Positions 32,712 to 45,100 of a DNA stretch of 64,000 nucleotides are shown here, piece by piece. Position numbers and translations under genes: made by a program. The DNA comes from Bromus sterilis (lineage: Eukaryota > Streptophyta > Magnoliopsida > Poales > Poaceae): positions 122,495,001-122,559,000 of the forward strand of contig OX465598.1 in assembly GCA_950022295.1 (NCBI GenBank), read 5' to 3'. The stretch's first letter is position 1. Each line of letters starts with the position of its first letter. The notes beneath the pieces were generated by a model. The model saw nothing but the letters and a program-made list of their open reading frames with translations. It did no database searches and was not told the DNA's origin.

Positions 32712-32968
32712 CTCCCTTCATTCCATAATATAGTGCATCTTTTGATTTTAAAAAGTCAAACATGTCTATGTTTGACCAAGATTACAGAAAAAAGTACCAA
32801 TATATAAATTCCAAAATTACTATCATCAGAGTCACCATGAAGTGTACTTTCATATTATATGTATTTTATATTTTAGTTGTTAATAGTTTATTCTATAAAC
32901 TTGGTCAAATGTAGATATGCTTGACTTTTTCAAAACAAAATATGCACTACATTTTGGAACGGAGGGAG
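32712..32968. mobile_element. Stowaway-like MITE 4
   Basis: 257 bp with ends CTCCCTTCATTCCATAATAT and ATTTTGGAACGGAGGGAG, flanked by TA. Inner arms also pair (TTTGATTTTAAAAAGTCAAACATG region against CTTGACTTTTTCAAAACAAA). Confidence 0.88.
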
Positions 32969-33199
32969 TAATAAATAGTAGAATTGAGACTAATAAAAAA
33001 ATTGAAATTTTTGAGATGAGCCCTATAAATCGGAAAGGAGGGAGTATGACCCGATAATGCTAACGTAGACCGAGCTACACGTAGCCCTTTAGTTTAAACA
33101 AGTCATAAAATGTATTTTATATTATTTAAAAAGCATTGAATTCTTTTATGAATATATATACACATGTATATGACATATGTGCAAATTTTTATACCATTA

Positions 33200-33600
33200 T
33201 ACTTGCGGTCGCAAATAAACAGGATAATCAATAGCATTCATTTTTTTATAGTTTTGAAAATCTTCAGCATTAATATTAGCGATACATAAACTGTAAATGT
33301 CACGGATAAAACCATGTTATAAAAAGATGGCATGGACCGTGGAGCCAACATAGTGCCAAGTAAAGAGAAAACGCAAGAAGAAGAGGGACTGGAAGTTCTT
33401 TGCCATGATACGTACAAGCATGCAAAATGGATAGGAACCAAACAAATTCGCGGCTTGTGGGCTTAGAGGTGTCGGGAACTCGTTCATCACTGTCCCTCTG
33501 TAACACGTACTACTAACTAACAAGAGGTGCTCATCCCCGGCTATGGGTGTCAAGGGATCGGACTCGTAACTAGCCTCACTTCTTTGACAGGAGACCACTG
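33200..33600. repeat. Duplicated low-copy cassette, copy 3
   Basis: GGCATGGACCGTGGAGCCAACAT (33,328), TTCTTTGCCATG, ACTAACTAACAAGAGG and GGCTATGGGTGT follow the order of copies 1 and 2. The start corresponds to AATAGCATTCATTTTTTTATAGTTTTGAAAATC shared with 17,300. Confidence 0.7.
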
Positions 33601-34150
33601 CTGTCTGCTGATGAAGACCCTGCATCTCAGTCTCTCTTACGCTGCTCGTCAAGAATAGCCTTAGCTGACTCCTGAGAAAGGGCCAAGTCCACAAACTGAT
33701 GCAACTTAGGGGCTTGTCCAGAGTAAGAGTGAACTGTAACCCGTGGTTTTGACCCCTGCAGAAACCCTGAATCTTCCGCTCTTCGAAATTGATCTCATGA
33801 TCCATATATGGGCTTATAGCCACTGTGCGACGTCTTTCATGGAAATTACAAGGAATGCGATGTGGTTCGCGAGAATGGTCGTGGTGCAACAGATTGAAGC
33901 GCGTAAATAGCCCAGGGCCACACGGGTGTCAAATGATGTTAAATTAGTCGTCGACCAAGCAGGTTTATGTTAAGACATATGGGTCCAACTTAGTTAGCAC
34001 TGCATGTGGGTCCACGGGCTCTCGGTCGCCCGACCGTGCCCCCACTCCGCCCACTCTGCCCCTCCAATTGTTCTTCTCCGGCAACGGCGTATGTTGCGTT
34101 TGCGGTGGCGGCGGCGGTAGAGCTCTCGTTCTCAACGGCGGATCTTGCAT
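33600..34150 (-). other. Unrecognised ORF and flank
   Basis: An open frame on the - strand (33,889 to about 33,590 as the non-repeat part) encodes an Arg/Leu-rich peptide (NGLQFTLTLDKPL-like). I do not recognise it, and it runs into the duplicated cassette, so it may be chance. 33,960-34,150 is a GC-rich stretch leading to the Mutator-like gene. Confidence 0.25.
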
Positions 34151-34159
34151 TCTCGGTGG

Positions 34160-37100
34160 CGGCGACATAAATGGTGAGTGAATTCAAGCCCTAGTCTCGT
34201 GCTCCTCTCGGGCGCCCCCATAGATATCAGCTCATTTCCTCTGTTTTCGCTGGTTGAATCGATAGATTGTGAGGGGAGCCCGTGGGAATATAGAGATGAA
34301 GCAGCCAGATTCCACTTCGAATAGGTAATATGCCTCTCTCCAATCCAAATTTGAATGCAATTAGGGCCTCGTCTCCTCTTTCTCACACTGGCCGCCACTG
34401 ACAGAGGGGATGATGTCGCTCGGACCTTCAAATTGACGATAGAATTCTTTTCATCGAAGGCAAAATTAGTTGATGGTAGCATACAAAACATTGAGAGGGA
34501 GACCATTGCGAAATGGGAGGTTGAGTTTAAAGAGATTGATCGACAAGTTCTACAGAACATGGGAGAGAAGGCGGTGAAGAAATGTGTGGACAAAATTGGG
34601 GAGAATATTGTTTGGGGTCCAGAGCAAGAAGTATCACTGTTGCGGTTTAATGATTGGAGAGGAGAGTATGTCAGAATAGAAGATGGTGAACAGATTGTTG
34701 AATAAATCGATCGGCAAAACGGCTGGACAAGCAAACGAGCTGATTTTTTTTGCTGAGCTCGTTGATGTGAATATTTATTCGAAGGCTGGATATGTGCCAT
34801 CACACATGGCTACGCAGATGGTAGATGATGATTGGTCTACACAAAGGCCATTGATTCCCATGTTTACTGAATTGACAGTAATAGCCGAAGAGGGAGATGT
34901 GGCTGGAGCTGAAACTGCAATTATTGTTGATTGGAATGCAGTTGAATTAGATGAGCCTACTGATTTGGTCATTGCATCAATTCCTGACACTGATATGGCC
35001 AAACTTTTTTCATTCCATTTGATGACAGAGATAAGGAGAGGGGTGAGCCCGAACTAGTTTGCCTACTAATGTTGATGAAGATGTAGATGAACATTTGATG
35101 GAAGAAGCTGCAGATGATGTAGATGTTGCACATGATGATGAGCCGGTGCATGTGTATGACAAGGAAAACCCTGCCATTGAAGTCGGGAAGTATTGGCCAA
35201 ACATGGATTAGTTTACGATGTGTTTCAAGACTTATGCAGTGAAACATGAGTTTGATGCCAAGACTGGACTGGCAGAAAGAAGTTTTATGCGAGGCGCAGA
35301 GGATTTGATGGTAGTGTCAGGCCTTGCAAGTGGTACATATATGCTAGATTGCAACCTGATGTAAGTACTGTCATGATTAACCAAATTCCCAATCAACATA
35401 CTTGTATTACAAGTTCACAGAGAGTATCAACCATGACATCACAACTTTGGGTTGCAGAAAATATCACCCCAGTTTTAGCAAAAACACCAAACACTACTGC
35501 CAAGAAACTCAAAGCAGACTTGGAAAAGATGTACCCCATTAAACTGAAATATACCACAGTGTGGAAGGCAAAACAAAGGGCAATGAAAAATTTATATGGT
35601 GATTGGGAAAATACATTTAGGATGCTTTTCAATTTCAAAGCAGGGGTGGAGAAGAGATCACCTGGCAGTGTTGTGGAGATAGATATTGAGGTATCAGAAG
35701 TAGGTGATGTCAAGTTTCCAAGTTCCTTATGGCTTTGAAGCCTTGCATCGGTGGCTTCAAAGCAGGGTGCCGCCCATATTTAAGCATAGACTCATCTTTT
35801 TTGACAGGCCAGTGGAATGATCAGTTGGCAGCCTGCAATGCTCTAGATGGACACAACGGAATGTTCCCTCTTGTTGTTGGCTTGCTTTAGTCAGAAACAG
35901 AGGATTCATGGACATGGTTCATGATGCAGTTGAAAAGATTCTTAGGGCCAGTATCACCATTGGATATACACACAGATGCATGTAAGGGGCTGGAAAATGC
36001 AGTGAAAAATGTTTGTGGATGAATTTGATAAAAAATTTCAGAGGAGAAGAATTTTGGCGAATGTGGCCAACAACAAGATCTTACACTAGACAGACACACA
36101 CATATATCATCTTGCGGTAAGATAATGGAAGCATGCGATGAGTTTGGTCCATGGCTGAACACTTACCATTCTTTGTTATGGTATAGGTCAGGATTCAACA
36201 CTACCATCAAGTCTGATCATATCAGGAACAATTTGGTAGAAAGTTTCAACAACAAGGTGAAGCAGTTAAAAGATTTTCCTGTGCATGCCATGGTTGACCA
36301 AATCAGGATCATGCTCATGTGGTTGTGGGAATTGAGAAGGATATGTGATTGTCTGCAAGGTTATAAGCTTCCAGCAGTGGTATAACAGGTGGTTAACACG
36401 AACAGAAGTATTTCACATTTGTCTGTTGAAAAATCTTCACTTTGGGGTGCTGAAGTTAGAGATAACAGAACAAGAAGGAGGCATGTTGTTAACACTGAAT
36501 TGCATGATTGCACTTTCCTCGACTGGAAACACACTGGTAAACCATGTGAGCATGCCATTATTTTCTTCTCCTCCCAACCGAAGATAAACATGCACCCATA
36601 TTTGCATGAATATTATTCGGTAGCAAAATTAAAAGTTGCATATGCTACTCCAATTACAACACTTATAGATCAGTCTCAGTGGCCTTAAGTGGAGATTGAA
36701 ATTTCCTTGTGTCCTCCCTTGACGAAAAGAAAGGCTGGCAGGCCTAAACAGAGTAGATTCAAGACATGGTTTGAGAAAGGTGGGATTAGTAAGAAGGAAA
36801 AGAAAGATGGAAAGCCAAGGGCCCCAAAAGGTAACAAAAACAGATGTAAGTTTTTCCATTAACTTGGGCACAGATTGGGATCTGTCAAATGTAGTTACAC
36901 TCCTGAAAAGCCAAAGTATGTTCTTATTTATTTGTGTGTATTTTGATTTGGTACTTTTTTCAGTTACTATATCTATGACATGCTTTTTTCCAATGGGCCA
37001 GGAGGAAGTGTGCAAGTCAACCCCTTCTTGTTGAAGAGTGTTGGCCAACAAAAAAGTAAGAGTCAATGACCGTAGAAAGAAGAGAAGTGTGCCCGCCGAA

Positions 37101-37445
37101 ACTGAACATGAGCGTGTCAACGTGAAGACTGAAGAAAATCCTATTACACATGAGTTTCAGACTGAAGAAACTCATGTCAAGGTTCACAGAGAAGAATCTG
37201 AAACTGCTGCATACGAGTTTCAGACTGAAGAAGCTCATGTGGAAGTGCACATTCAGACTGAAGAAACTGAAACTAAAACTGATGTCAACATTCATACTGA
37301 AGAAATTGTTGTCGAGGTTGAAACTGGAAAATTGAATTCCAAGTTAAGAAAACCAAAATGATCAGTGAACTTGTGTGTGTAGAAGAACCAAACACAAGAA
37401 GTGCCAAGGCGAAAAAGAGCAGACGGCGTGGTAGGAAGAAGTAGA
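34160..37445 (+). pseudogene. Mutator-like (MULE) transposase, decayed
   Basis: Read in pieces on the + strand. 34,355-35,057 is the N-terminal region, with at least one frame change. 35,160-35,340 is a MuDR-type DNA-binding region (ENPAIEVGKYW, FTMCFKTYAVKHEF). 35,349-35,738 contains VMINQIPNQHTC and WKAKQRAM. 35,770-36,390 is the catalytic domain with Asp in the IDSSFLTGQWND stretch and Asp in IHTDACKGLENA. 36,230-36,330 reads LVESFNNKVKQLKDFPVHAM. 36,389-36,688 is the SWIM finger, where CxC is changed to CTF (Phe codon 36,515-36,517), followed by HTGKPCEH. 36,718-36,785 has KRKAGRPKQSRFK, and 37,038-37,361 is an acidic tail with repeated FQTEExHVxVH. Stops (about 35,210, 35,816 and 35,888) and frameshifts rule out function. 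Terminal inverted repeats were not found. Confidence 0.8.
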
Positions 37446-38446
37446 ACTAAGAACTATTTGAAAATTTGTGTCATGTAATAATATTTGTAACTTGGTGTGT
37501 ACTAGTTTGGTTATTTTTTTAAAACCCACAGTCAATCTTGAAGCAAAATTCAAATTTGGCTTAAATTCAAATTTGGGCTCAAATTCAAATTAGGGTTGGG
37601 GTATTGATGTTTCTATGCTATCTCAACTCCCTCAACTCAACTTCGTTTGTTAGCTAATCAATCCGAGCCCTTTTGCTAAGTTAAACTCATAGTCATGAAA
37701 AGTGTGTTTCAAATGACCTCCAAAGGTAGGGTAAACGACCTTATTTCTAAGCAAGTTTTCTTGCTCCCAGTCTAAATCAGTCAAATAAATTTTCTACACA
37801 TCTATTCTACCTATATAGTGTAAATCTAAAGTTGCACTATTTATTGAATTAATCTTCTCTTATTTTATTTTCTTTTCAAAAAAACATGGTTTAATAGGAA
37901 ATCATATATAAAACAAGTTTAAAACATGAAAAAAAGGCAAAGTTCAGATCTTTCTTAGTCACTTAAAAATGAAGCTTTTGTGAGGTTTTGACACTTTTTA
38001 TTTAAAAAACCCACTTACTCTACTCACTTCCACAAAAATCATACTACATTGTTCGAGGAATGACCACTTAGTGAAGATATTTCATGCAAATGTATGTAAC
38101 CCATATTTATATTATTTTCTCTCTTTACTATACAACATAAGAAGACAACGTGCACAAGTTTTTTAATTATTTATGCTCAACCCTAAGCACATACCCTCTC
38201 AAAACCTCTCAAAACCCCGTCGTTCCGTCCTGGCTATCCATCATTGTGCATGGATGGTCGAGATCAGATGTTAGGGTTAGCTACAGTGTTTATTGATCCG
38301 CATGAGACGCATTGATTGGCTGAACTAGTGGGGTTTGGATCACCCTCTCTCGCTGGGGCATCACGACCGTTCATTTAAATCCCATAGCACGAGTGAATGA
38401 GGTGCATGGACCAAGTTTATGCGCTCAACGCCCGTTCCATCGCTGC
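37446..38446. other. AT-rich intergenic tract
   Basis: No gene or repeat was recognised apart from AAATTCAAATTTGG-type short repeats at 37,545-37,600. It ends where an LTR begins at 38,447. Confidence 0.4.
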
Positions 38447-39383
38447 TGTGAGAATCCGGAAATAATTTCCAGACCCTCCTGTGTTTAATTTTCAATCCCA
38501 AGAACATTGTTGACAACACAGCGAAATCGTATCATTGCAGAATACATAAATATTTTACAAGTACGATAATCTGCCATAAGGCATAAATATAAAATGTCTC
38601 ATGACAATTATTACAACTAGGAAACAGCGGAAAGTAAAAAATGTGTAGCGACTCCATCTCAGCCACAGGAAAGTCGATGTAGTCGACGCAACCTCACACC
38701 TTAGGATCATCATAATAGTCGTAGTCTGTGCCTTGAACTTCATATATCTCTGGAGTAAAACGAAAGGATTGCCTTGAGTACATTTCGTACTCAACATGCC
38801 TCCCGGGAAAGGACCTAGTAACTACATGAGGATTCAAAGGAAGGTTGTATGGTTCTTTTGCATAAAAGCTAATTTTGTTTGAAAAACATAATAGTTTGAT
38901 AAAGCGATTTTAGATGAAAACAACATTTTCTCCATCATAACTTTCAACATGGTGAGGATCCTCGATCAACTCACATCCTTCATAGGTTCCAAGAATAAGG
39001 GCAAAGAGGGAATACACAAGACAGGTTCCCGTATGTCAAGAAAGATTCATGTGCCGTCCATGACCGTGGACACGACTATTCGAATAGTTTTACACTCTGC
39101 AGAGGTTGTACCCTTTACCCACACGACACAATCTTGCCTTGTTGCCACCAGTGGCCGCTGGCGTAGTACACTATTTTTTATACCGGCGTGGAGATTGTCA
39201 CGAGGTCTTTCATTAGACTAACCCCTACTATGACATGCCCACTAGGTTTCACAAGGTAGTAACCGCAGTTCACAGTCCTTGACCCCTTTTGTGCCGAGGT
39301 TCTCCTCGCAAGGTAGTTGTCTCGTCTGTGGTACGTCGATGATGATAATAAGAGTGAACTAACTAATTAACCAAGCCAGTGCC

Positions 39384-41466
39384 TGTGACGCCCCCAAAAT
39401 CAAGCCGTGTACAGTAATCATCCACGCAGGGTACACGACCGAAATCAGGGGTGCACTACTGTTCAGCCTGCACGCTCACAGTCTTCAACCTTGCACTACT
39501 TTTCAGACTGCAAGGTAGAAATCAGAATAAGTGTAAGAAACTAGGCCTATCGAAGACTAGCATCTTCCAACGAGTCTTGAAGCACAAGAAGAGAATAGCC
39601 AACAGTTCAATAGCATGAATGTAATAACAATGCAGCAGAAGTTGCTGCAGCATCGTATAATAGTAAGTTGTATAGATAACAATTATATATGTCTCCGAGA
39701 TCCCCTGCTCGACTTCCCGGCGAGGAAGAGAAACCGGAACCAACAGTTTAATAGTAGTAGTTTGTAGTAGTAGGCTCTGGCTTCAGCATAAAGCGTCCTG
39801 TTACCGTGGACACGGCTATTCGAATAGATCAAACTCCCTGCAGGGGTGCACTACTGTTCAGCCTGCACGCTCAGATCTCCAGGGTGGCGTACACCTTGTT
39901 AGGGAATACCCCACCGAGGCTATCCGACACGCCGTGGTCCATCCTACGGCTCATCAGAGAGGTCCCCGCCGGTCTACAGTCCTAAGCGCAAGGGGGTCTT
40001 GGACCGTCGCCCCTTGCCCTCCGGGTCGTTGTGTACAGGGTGAATTCCACGCAACTCCTCTGGGATGCGGATCCGACCATGCCACAATGCTGAAATGGAC
40101 GTCTTCAGAGCTTTCAAACGAGACCACAACGCGGAGGGCCCACACCGTTATCCCACGTGAAGGTAGTGCGTACAGGTCTTTGCGGCCTCTCAAGTTATCC
40201 ACCTGAACTGTTAGTTATTTTATTATTTTCTATCGGGACAACCGTTATCGTTGCCCCTATTCGGGTGAGTCGCGGACAACGACAACAGCCAGGTCCACCA
40301 TTAACATCGGTGCCTGCCCTGTCGTCCCACCAACTTGTGCGGTTACCGACAAGGTGAACCGTCTCCTTACCTTGTCTCGCGTTTGCTTCAAAGAGCTCGA
40401 CTTTCGTACAACAGGATATCTGTCGGCCACGAACAGTACCAGGCCCGCCGCACACCAGTGGAATACACCTGGCCTGTCGTTCCGCTAAGATACCCTGCGC
40501 GGGCACCGTGGGGTCACCCGACTCCTTACATGTAAGGACAACCGTGGTTCAGTACCCTAGGACGGCTATACAGAGTCAGCAACGAGTGGAGTACAAGGAT
40601 TACTCCTCGATAGCACAAACTTGAGGTGGCTCGGCCGAGCCGGGGTAGGGGCCTGAAGCGGTGTCTGCTCTGAACCGTACATGTAGCAGTTTATAATGTA
40701 TCGTTTCCACGATCACTCCCAGAGTGATCAAGGCCCGCTATCTAATCCTATTGACTAACAAGGCGCAGGGCTAACTGCTGAATATAATATATATAACAGG
40801 CAACATAGGATAAAGGAAGGTACATCAAGGGGTGACAATGACAGGCTATGCAATTGAATAAGATTGTAACGTAGCAGCAGCAGCAAATGCCTAGTGCAAG
40901 AAATGTACGGAAAAGATAGGAGATATCTGGGGAAGGAAAATGGCTCTGCTTGCCTGTAAGCTCGACGGTAGAGGTACGGTCGTCGACGAAGTAGTCGATC
41001 ACAGGGGCATCAGCAGCGGACGTCGAAACTACCGGACAATAAGAGAGGGGGAAAAACAATAAATACATGAAAATAATAGCAATACAAATACAAGACATGG
41101 CAACGTTAAGCTGGAGGTGAACTAACGCGATGCTACACGTTGCAGACGAAACGGGAATTTAACCGGCAATTTTACCAGCTCCGGGCGATTACCGCACAGT
41201 CGGCCCGGAGGGGGGATGTCGATGTTCGTTGTGTTAAAGGGGGATGGTTGACAGGCGGATAGCGTATTCGTATTCGTTATATTTTTCTGAGTAAGTTTCA
41301 TGTATAAAGTTTTTAATCTGACTTACGGTTTAAAAGATATTGAATTTCTAAATTTAAATCATTTTTAAATCAATTTAATCATTTTCTAGAATTTATGGAA
41401 TTTCTTTTATTTTTAAACCAACATTATCCACAAGTAGTTGACTGGTCAAACCTGACAGGTGGGACA
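39384..41466. mobile_element. Solo LTR (family I), 2,083 bp
   Basis: Starts TGTGACGCCCCCAAAATC and ends CAGGTGGGACA, flanked by GTGCC (39,379-39,383 and 41,467-41,471). The uninterrupted sequence AAAGCCAGTGCCCATATAGC at about 43,080 is the empty site. No coding region lies inside, so it is a solo LTR. A related but larger copy starts at 51,996. Confidence 0.88.
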
Positions 41467-42174
41467 GTGCCCATATAGCATGTGGTTGTACTGTTATCAC
41501 AATCTTCAAATCCAAGACTTATTGGGCCTCATGCGGCACAGACGACGGATTCCCCCCCTTCACCTTGTGAAGGGCAGCCAATTTCTCCTTCAATCCTTGA
41601 TCCAGCCGTCGCCCGCGCTAATATTTAGATGGTAAGTTTCACACAGAGTAGAAGAGAATAGAGGAAGTAAAAAATGGCCAACCGACCTAGCTTAACAAGA
41701 TCAGTAACAAGTTTCAAGTGTTAATGATCCGAAGATCATTCAGATAAGCACCTATAGAATAATTAGCATGGCTAAGCATTTCTACTCTAGTAGATTACTA
41801 TATAGTTCTACACGGGTGTCAAGTAAATAGGCGACAAGCAAATCAGGGTAATGTGTCAATTGACACGCTAGCTACAAGATAAAATAGCATGCATATAGAG
41901 GTTATAAAATACAATGCAATTTTGTAAAACTTAGGATAAACATGATCAAAGAGGGAGGCATGACTTCGTTTTTGAGTCCATATTCGGTAACTTGAGGCTG
42001 TCCATGTCCAACATCGTCACTCCCTACTCGTCGCAACGATGGAAAATGTAAACAAATAAATACCAAAGCAAAATTAATTCCAAATAACATCCAAAATAGA
42101 TTAAGGTTGGATGGGTAGCAAGATACTAATCAAGATGGAGATTTCAACCGAGATAGAACGATCGGAAGATAAGT

Positions 42175-45100
42175 TGTGAGAACCCGGAAATAATTTCCAA
42201 ACCCTCGTGTGTTTACTTGTCAACCCCAGGATCATTGTTGAAAACACAGCGGAATGCTATCATTGTATAATACATAAACGTATTACAAGTAGCATAACTT
42301 GCCATAAGGCATACATATAAATTTATTACAATCAGGAAACAACGGAAAGTAAAATGCATAGCGACTCCATATCAGCCACATGCAGTCGATGTAGTCCACG
42401 TGACATCACTCCAACGGATCGCCATAGTAGTCATAAGCATTAGTTTCCTCTTCATGGAACTCTGTTTCAACACGATTATTGCCATGAGTACATTTCGTAC
42501 TCCACATGCCTCCCGGGAAAGGCCCTAATAACTACTCGAGGCTTTAAAGGAAGGCTATATGGTTCTTGTGCATAAAAGCTAGTTTTTTAAAAAAGCATAA
42601 TAGTTTGATAAAGCGGTTTTAGATGAAAACACCATTTCTCCATCATAACTTTCAACAAGGTGAGGATCCCCGATCCACTCACATCCTTCATAGGTTCCTA
42701 GAATAGGGGCAAAGAGGGAATAAGCAAGACAGGTTCCCGTATGTCAAGAAAGATTCATGTGTCGTCCATGACCGTGGGCACGACTATTCGAATAGTTTTA
42801 CACTCTGCAGAGGTTGTACCCTTTACCCACACGACACAATATCGTCTTGTTGCTACCAGCCGTCGCTGGCGTAGTACACTATTTTGTATACCGACAGGGA
42901 GATTGCGACGAGGTCTTTCATTAGACCCACCCTTACTATGGCATGCCCACTAGGTTTCACAAGGTAGTAACCGCAGTTCAAAGTCCTTGCCCCCTTTTGT
43001 GGCGAGGATACTCCTCGCAAGGCAGCTATCCCTTCTGCGGTACGGCGATGACAATAATAAGGATGAACTAACTAATTAACAAAGCCAGTGCCCATATAGC
43101 ATGTGGTTGTACTGTTATCACAATCTTCAAATCCAAAACTTAATGGGCCTCATGCGGCACGGATAAGCACCTATAGAATAATGAGCATGGCTAAGCATTT
43201 CTACTCTACTAGATTACCATAAAATTCTACTCAGGTGTCAAGTAAGTAGGCGACAAGCGGATCAGGGTAATGTGTCAATCGACACGCTAGCTACGAGATA
43301 AAATAGCATGCATATAGTGGTTATAAAATACAATGCAATTTTGTAAAACATAGGATAAACATGATCAAAGAGGGAGGCATGCCTTCGTTGTTGAGTCTTT
43401 CTTCAGTAACTTGAATCTATCAATCTCCAACATCGTCACTCCCTACTCGTTGTAATGTTAGCAAATGAAAACAAATAAATACCAAAGAAAAAGTAAATCC
43501 AAATAACATTCCAAATAGATCAAGGTTAGATGGGTAGCAAGATATTGATCAAGATGAAGATTTCAAATGAGATAGAACGATAGGAGGATAAGTTGAGAGG
43601 ATTCAATGGATATGCAAGGATTGGATTGATACGGCTAAGGAAGGCTCGACAATCAAGACTAACGTTCTAGCAAGAATTATGATACGAACATCTATTAGTG
43701 CACACTACACATCTCGACTAACTATATAGGAACTACTATATAACAACACAATGGTAACAACACAAATGGAATGGAACCATCCTATGCATTTTAACAACAC
43801 ACTCACAACATGGCATGAAGAAGGTAAAAGTTCAACACAAATAAATATTTAGACATAATCTAAATATTTATAATTGTCAAGGCAACCAAACATGTACATC
43901 AACTCAATAATAAATCAAAGTAAGTGATTTACACTACAACCAAACAACCATGATAAACCATAATAGTTAAGCAATCAAACATCATTCATCAACATGAATT
44001 GAATTGATCTTGGTCTAGCCCTAAACACTTACAATCGGAGCATCTCCAACATATCAAACCAATTCATTTGTCAAACAATTATCAAGAAACTATACAACAC
44101 ATGGAACACATGGATGAACAACTATTCTAGGCATGAAATGACTAAGAGTAATAATCAATCACAAATAAATACTTGGACGAATCCAAATATTTATAATGGT
44201 TAACAACAAGCAGAGACTAAGCACCAATCAAAACAACTATTACAAAGCATCTCTAAATAAATACTATTGTAGATACTAATAAACAATTACATAGTAAAGC
44301 ATAATAAACAAGGCATATGAGTGGAGAATCATATAGGGATGTCTTAACTAATAGCACACCATCAAACGTACGAGTGATCAAGAAAAGATACTAAACTAGG
44401 GCATGCTTATAATAAGAAACAATAACTATTCAATAACAAATAACTATAGAATTACATCCACATAATTAAACAACAAAGAAAACTATGCACACCAATCCAT
44501 ATGAGGAAGGCACAACTCAACTATCATGAAAGATAAACTATCAACCATATGATGAATGACACAACTCCACTGACGTTAATGTAAAATATCTTAATCATGT
44601 GGCAGTCTATTGTAAGAAGTATAAAAGACTCATAATATTAACATATGACAATGTTAATCATCTATAAGAACCACACATACTAAGTAGTGAACTATCACAC
44701 ATGGAGCATAATAAGACACGACTTAGGCATACCATAAATTAAGATATAATTCTAGACATGGAGATAATCATCACGCAAGAAAGATGTTATGGTACCAAAG
44801 CAATACAACTCATAACTACATCATAATTTGACTGAGAAAGACTAACCTAAATATCTAACAAGGTATCATTACAACGTACTACCATTCTACGTACCATATA
44901 AGTACAAGGGTCAAAGCATGCGAAACATCTCTAAGAAAATTATAATAGATCATGGAATTAACCACATCAGCAATGCATATTCTAACATGAATAAACATGA
45001 TGACACACATTTCTATCCAATACATCCTACACATGCAAAGACATAATATATACATCTAGGCATCTACAAGATACAAATGTATACACCCACACTATGTATT

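Larger units (their letters stand above)
31862..33044. mobile_element. Stowaway-like MITE 3, split by two later insertions
   Basis: Ends CTCCCTCCTTTTCGGTTTATAG and CTATAAATCGGAAAGGAGGGAG form terminal inverted repeats and are flanked by TA. Without the inserts (32,044-32,646 and 32,712-32,970) it would be about 320 bp. Confidence 0.8.

Noticed and set aside
39934..40535. Short ORFs in the 2.1 kb solo LTR
   Set aside because: They overlap on both strands and are not conserved in the second LTR of the family at 57,000-57,700.
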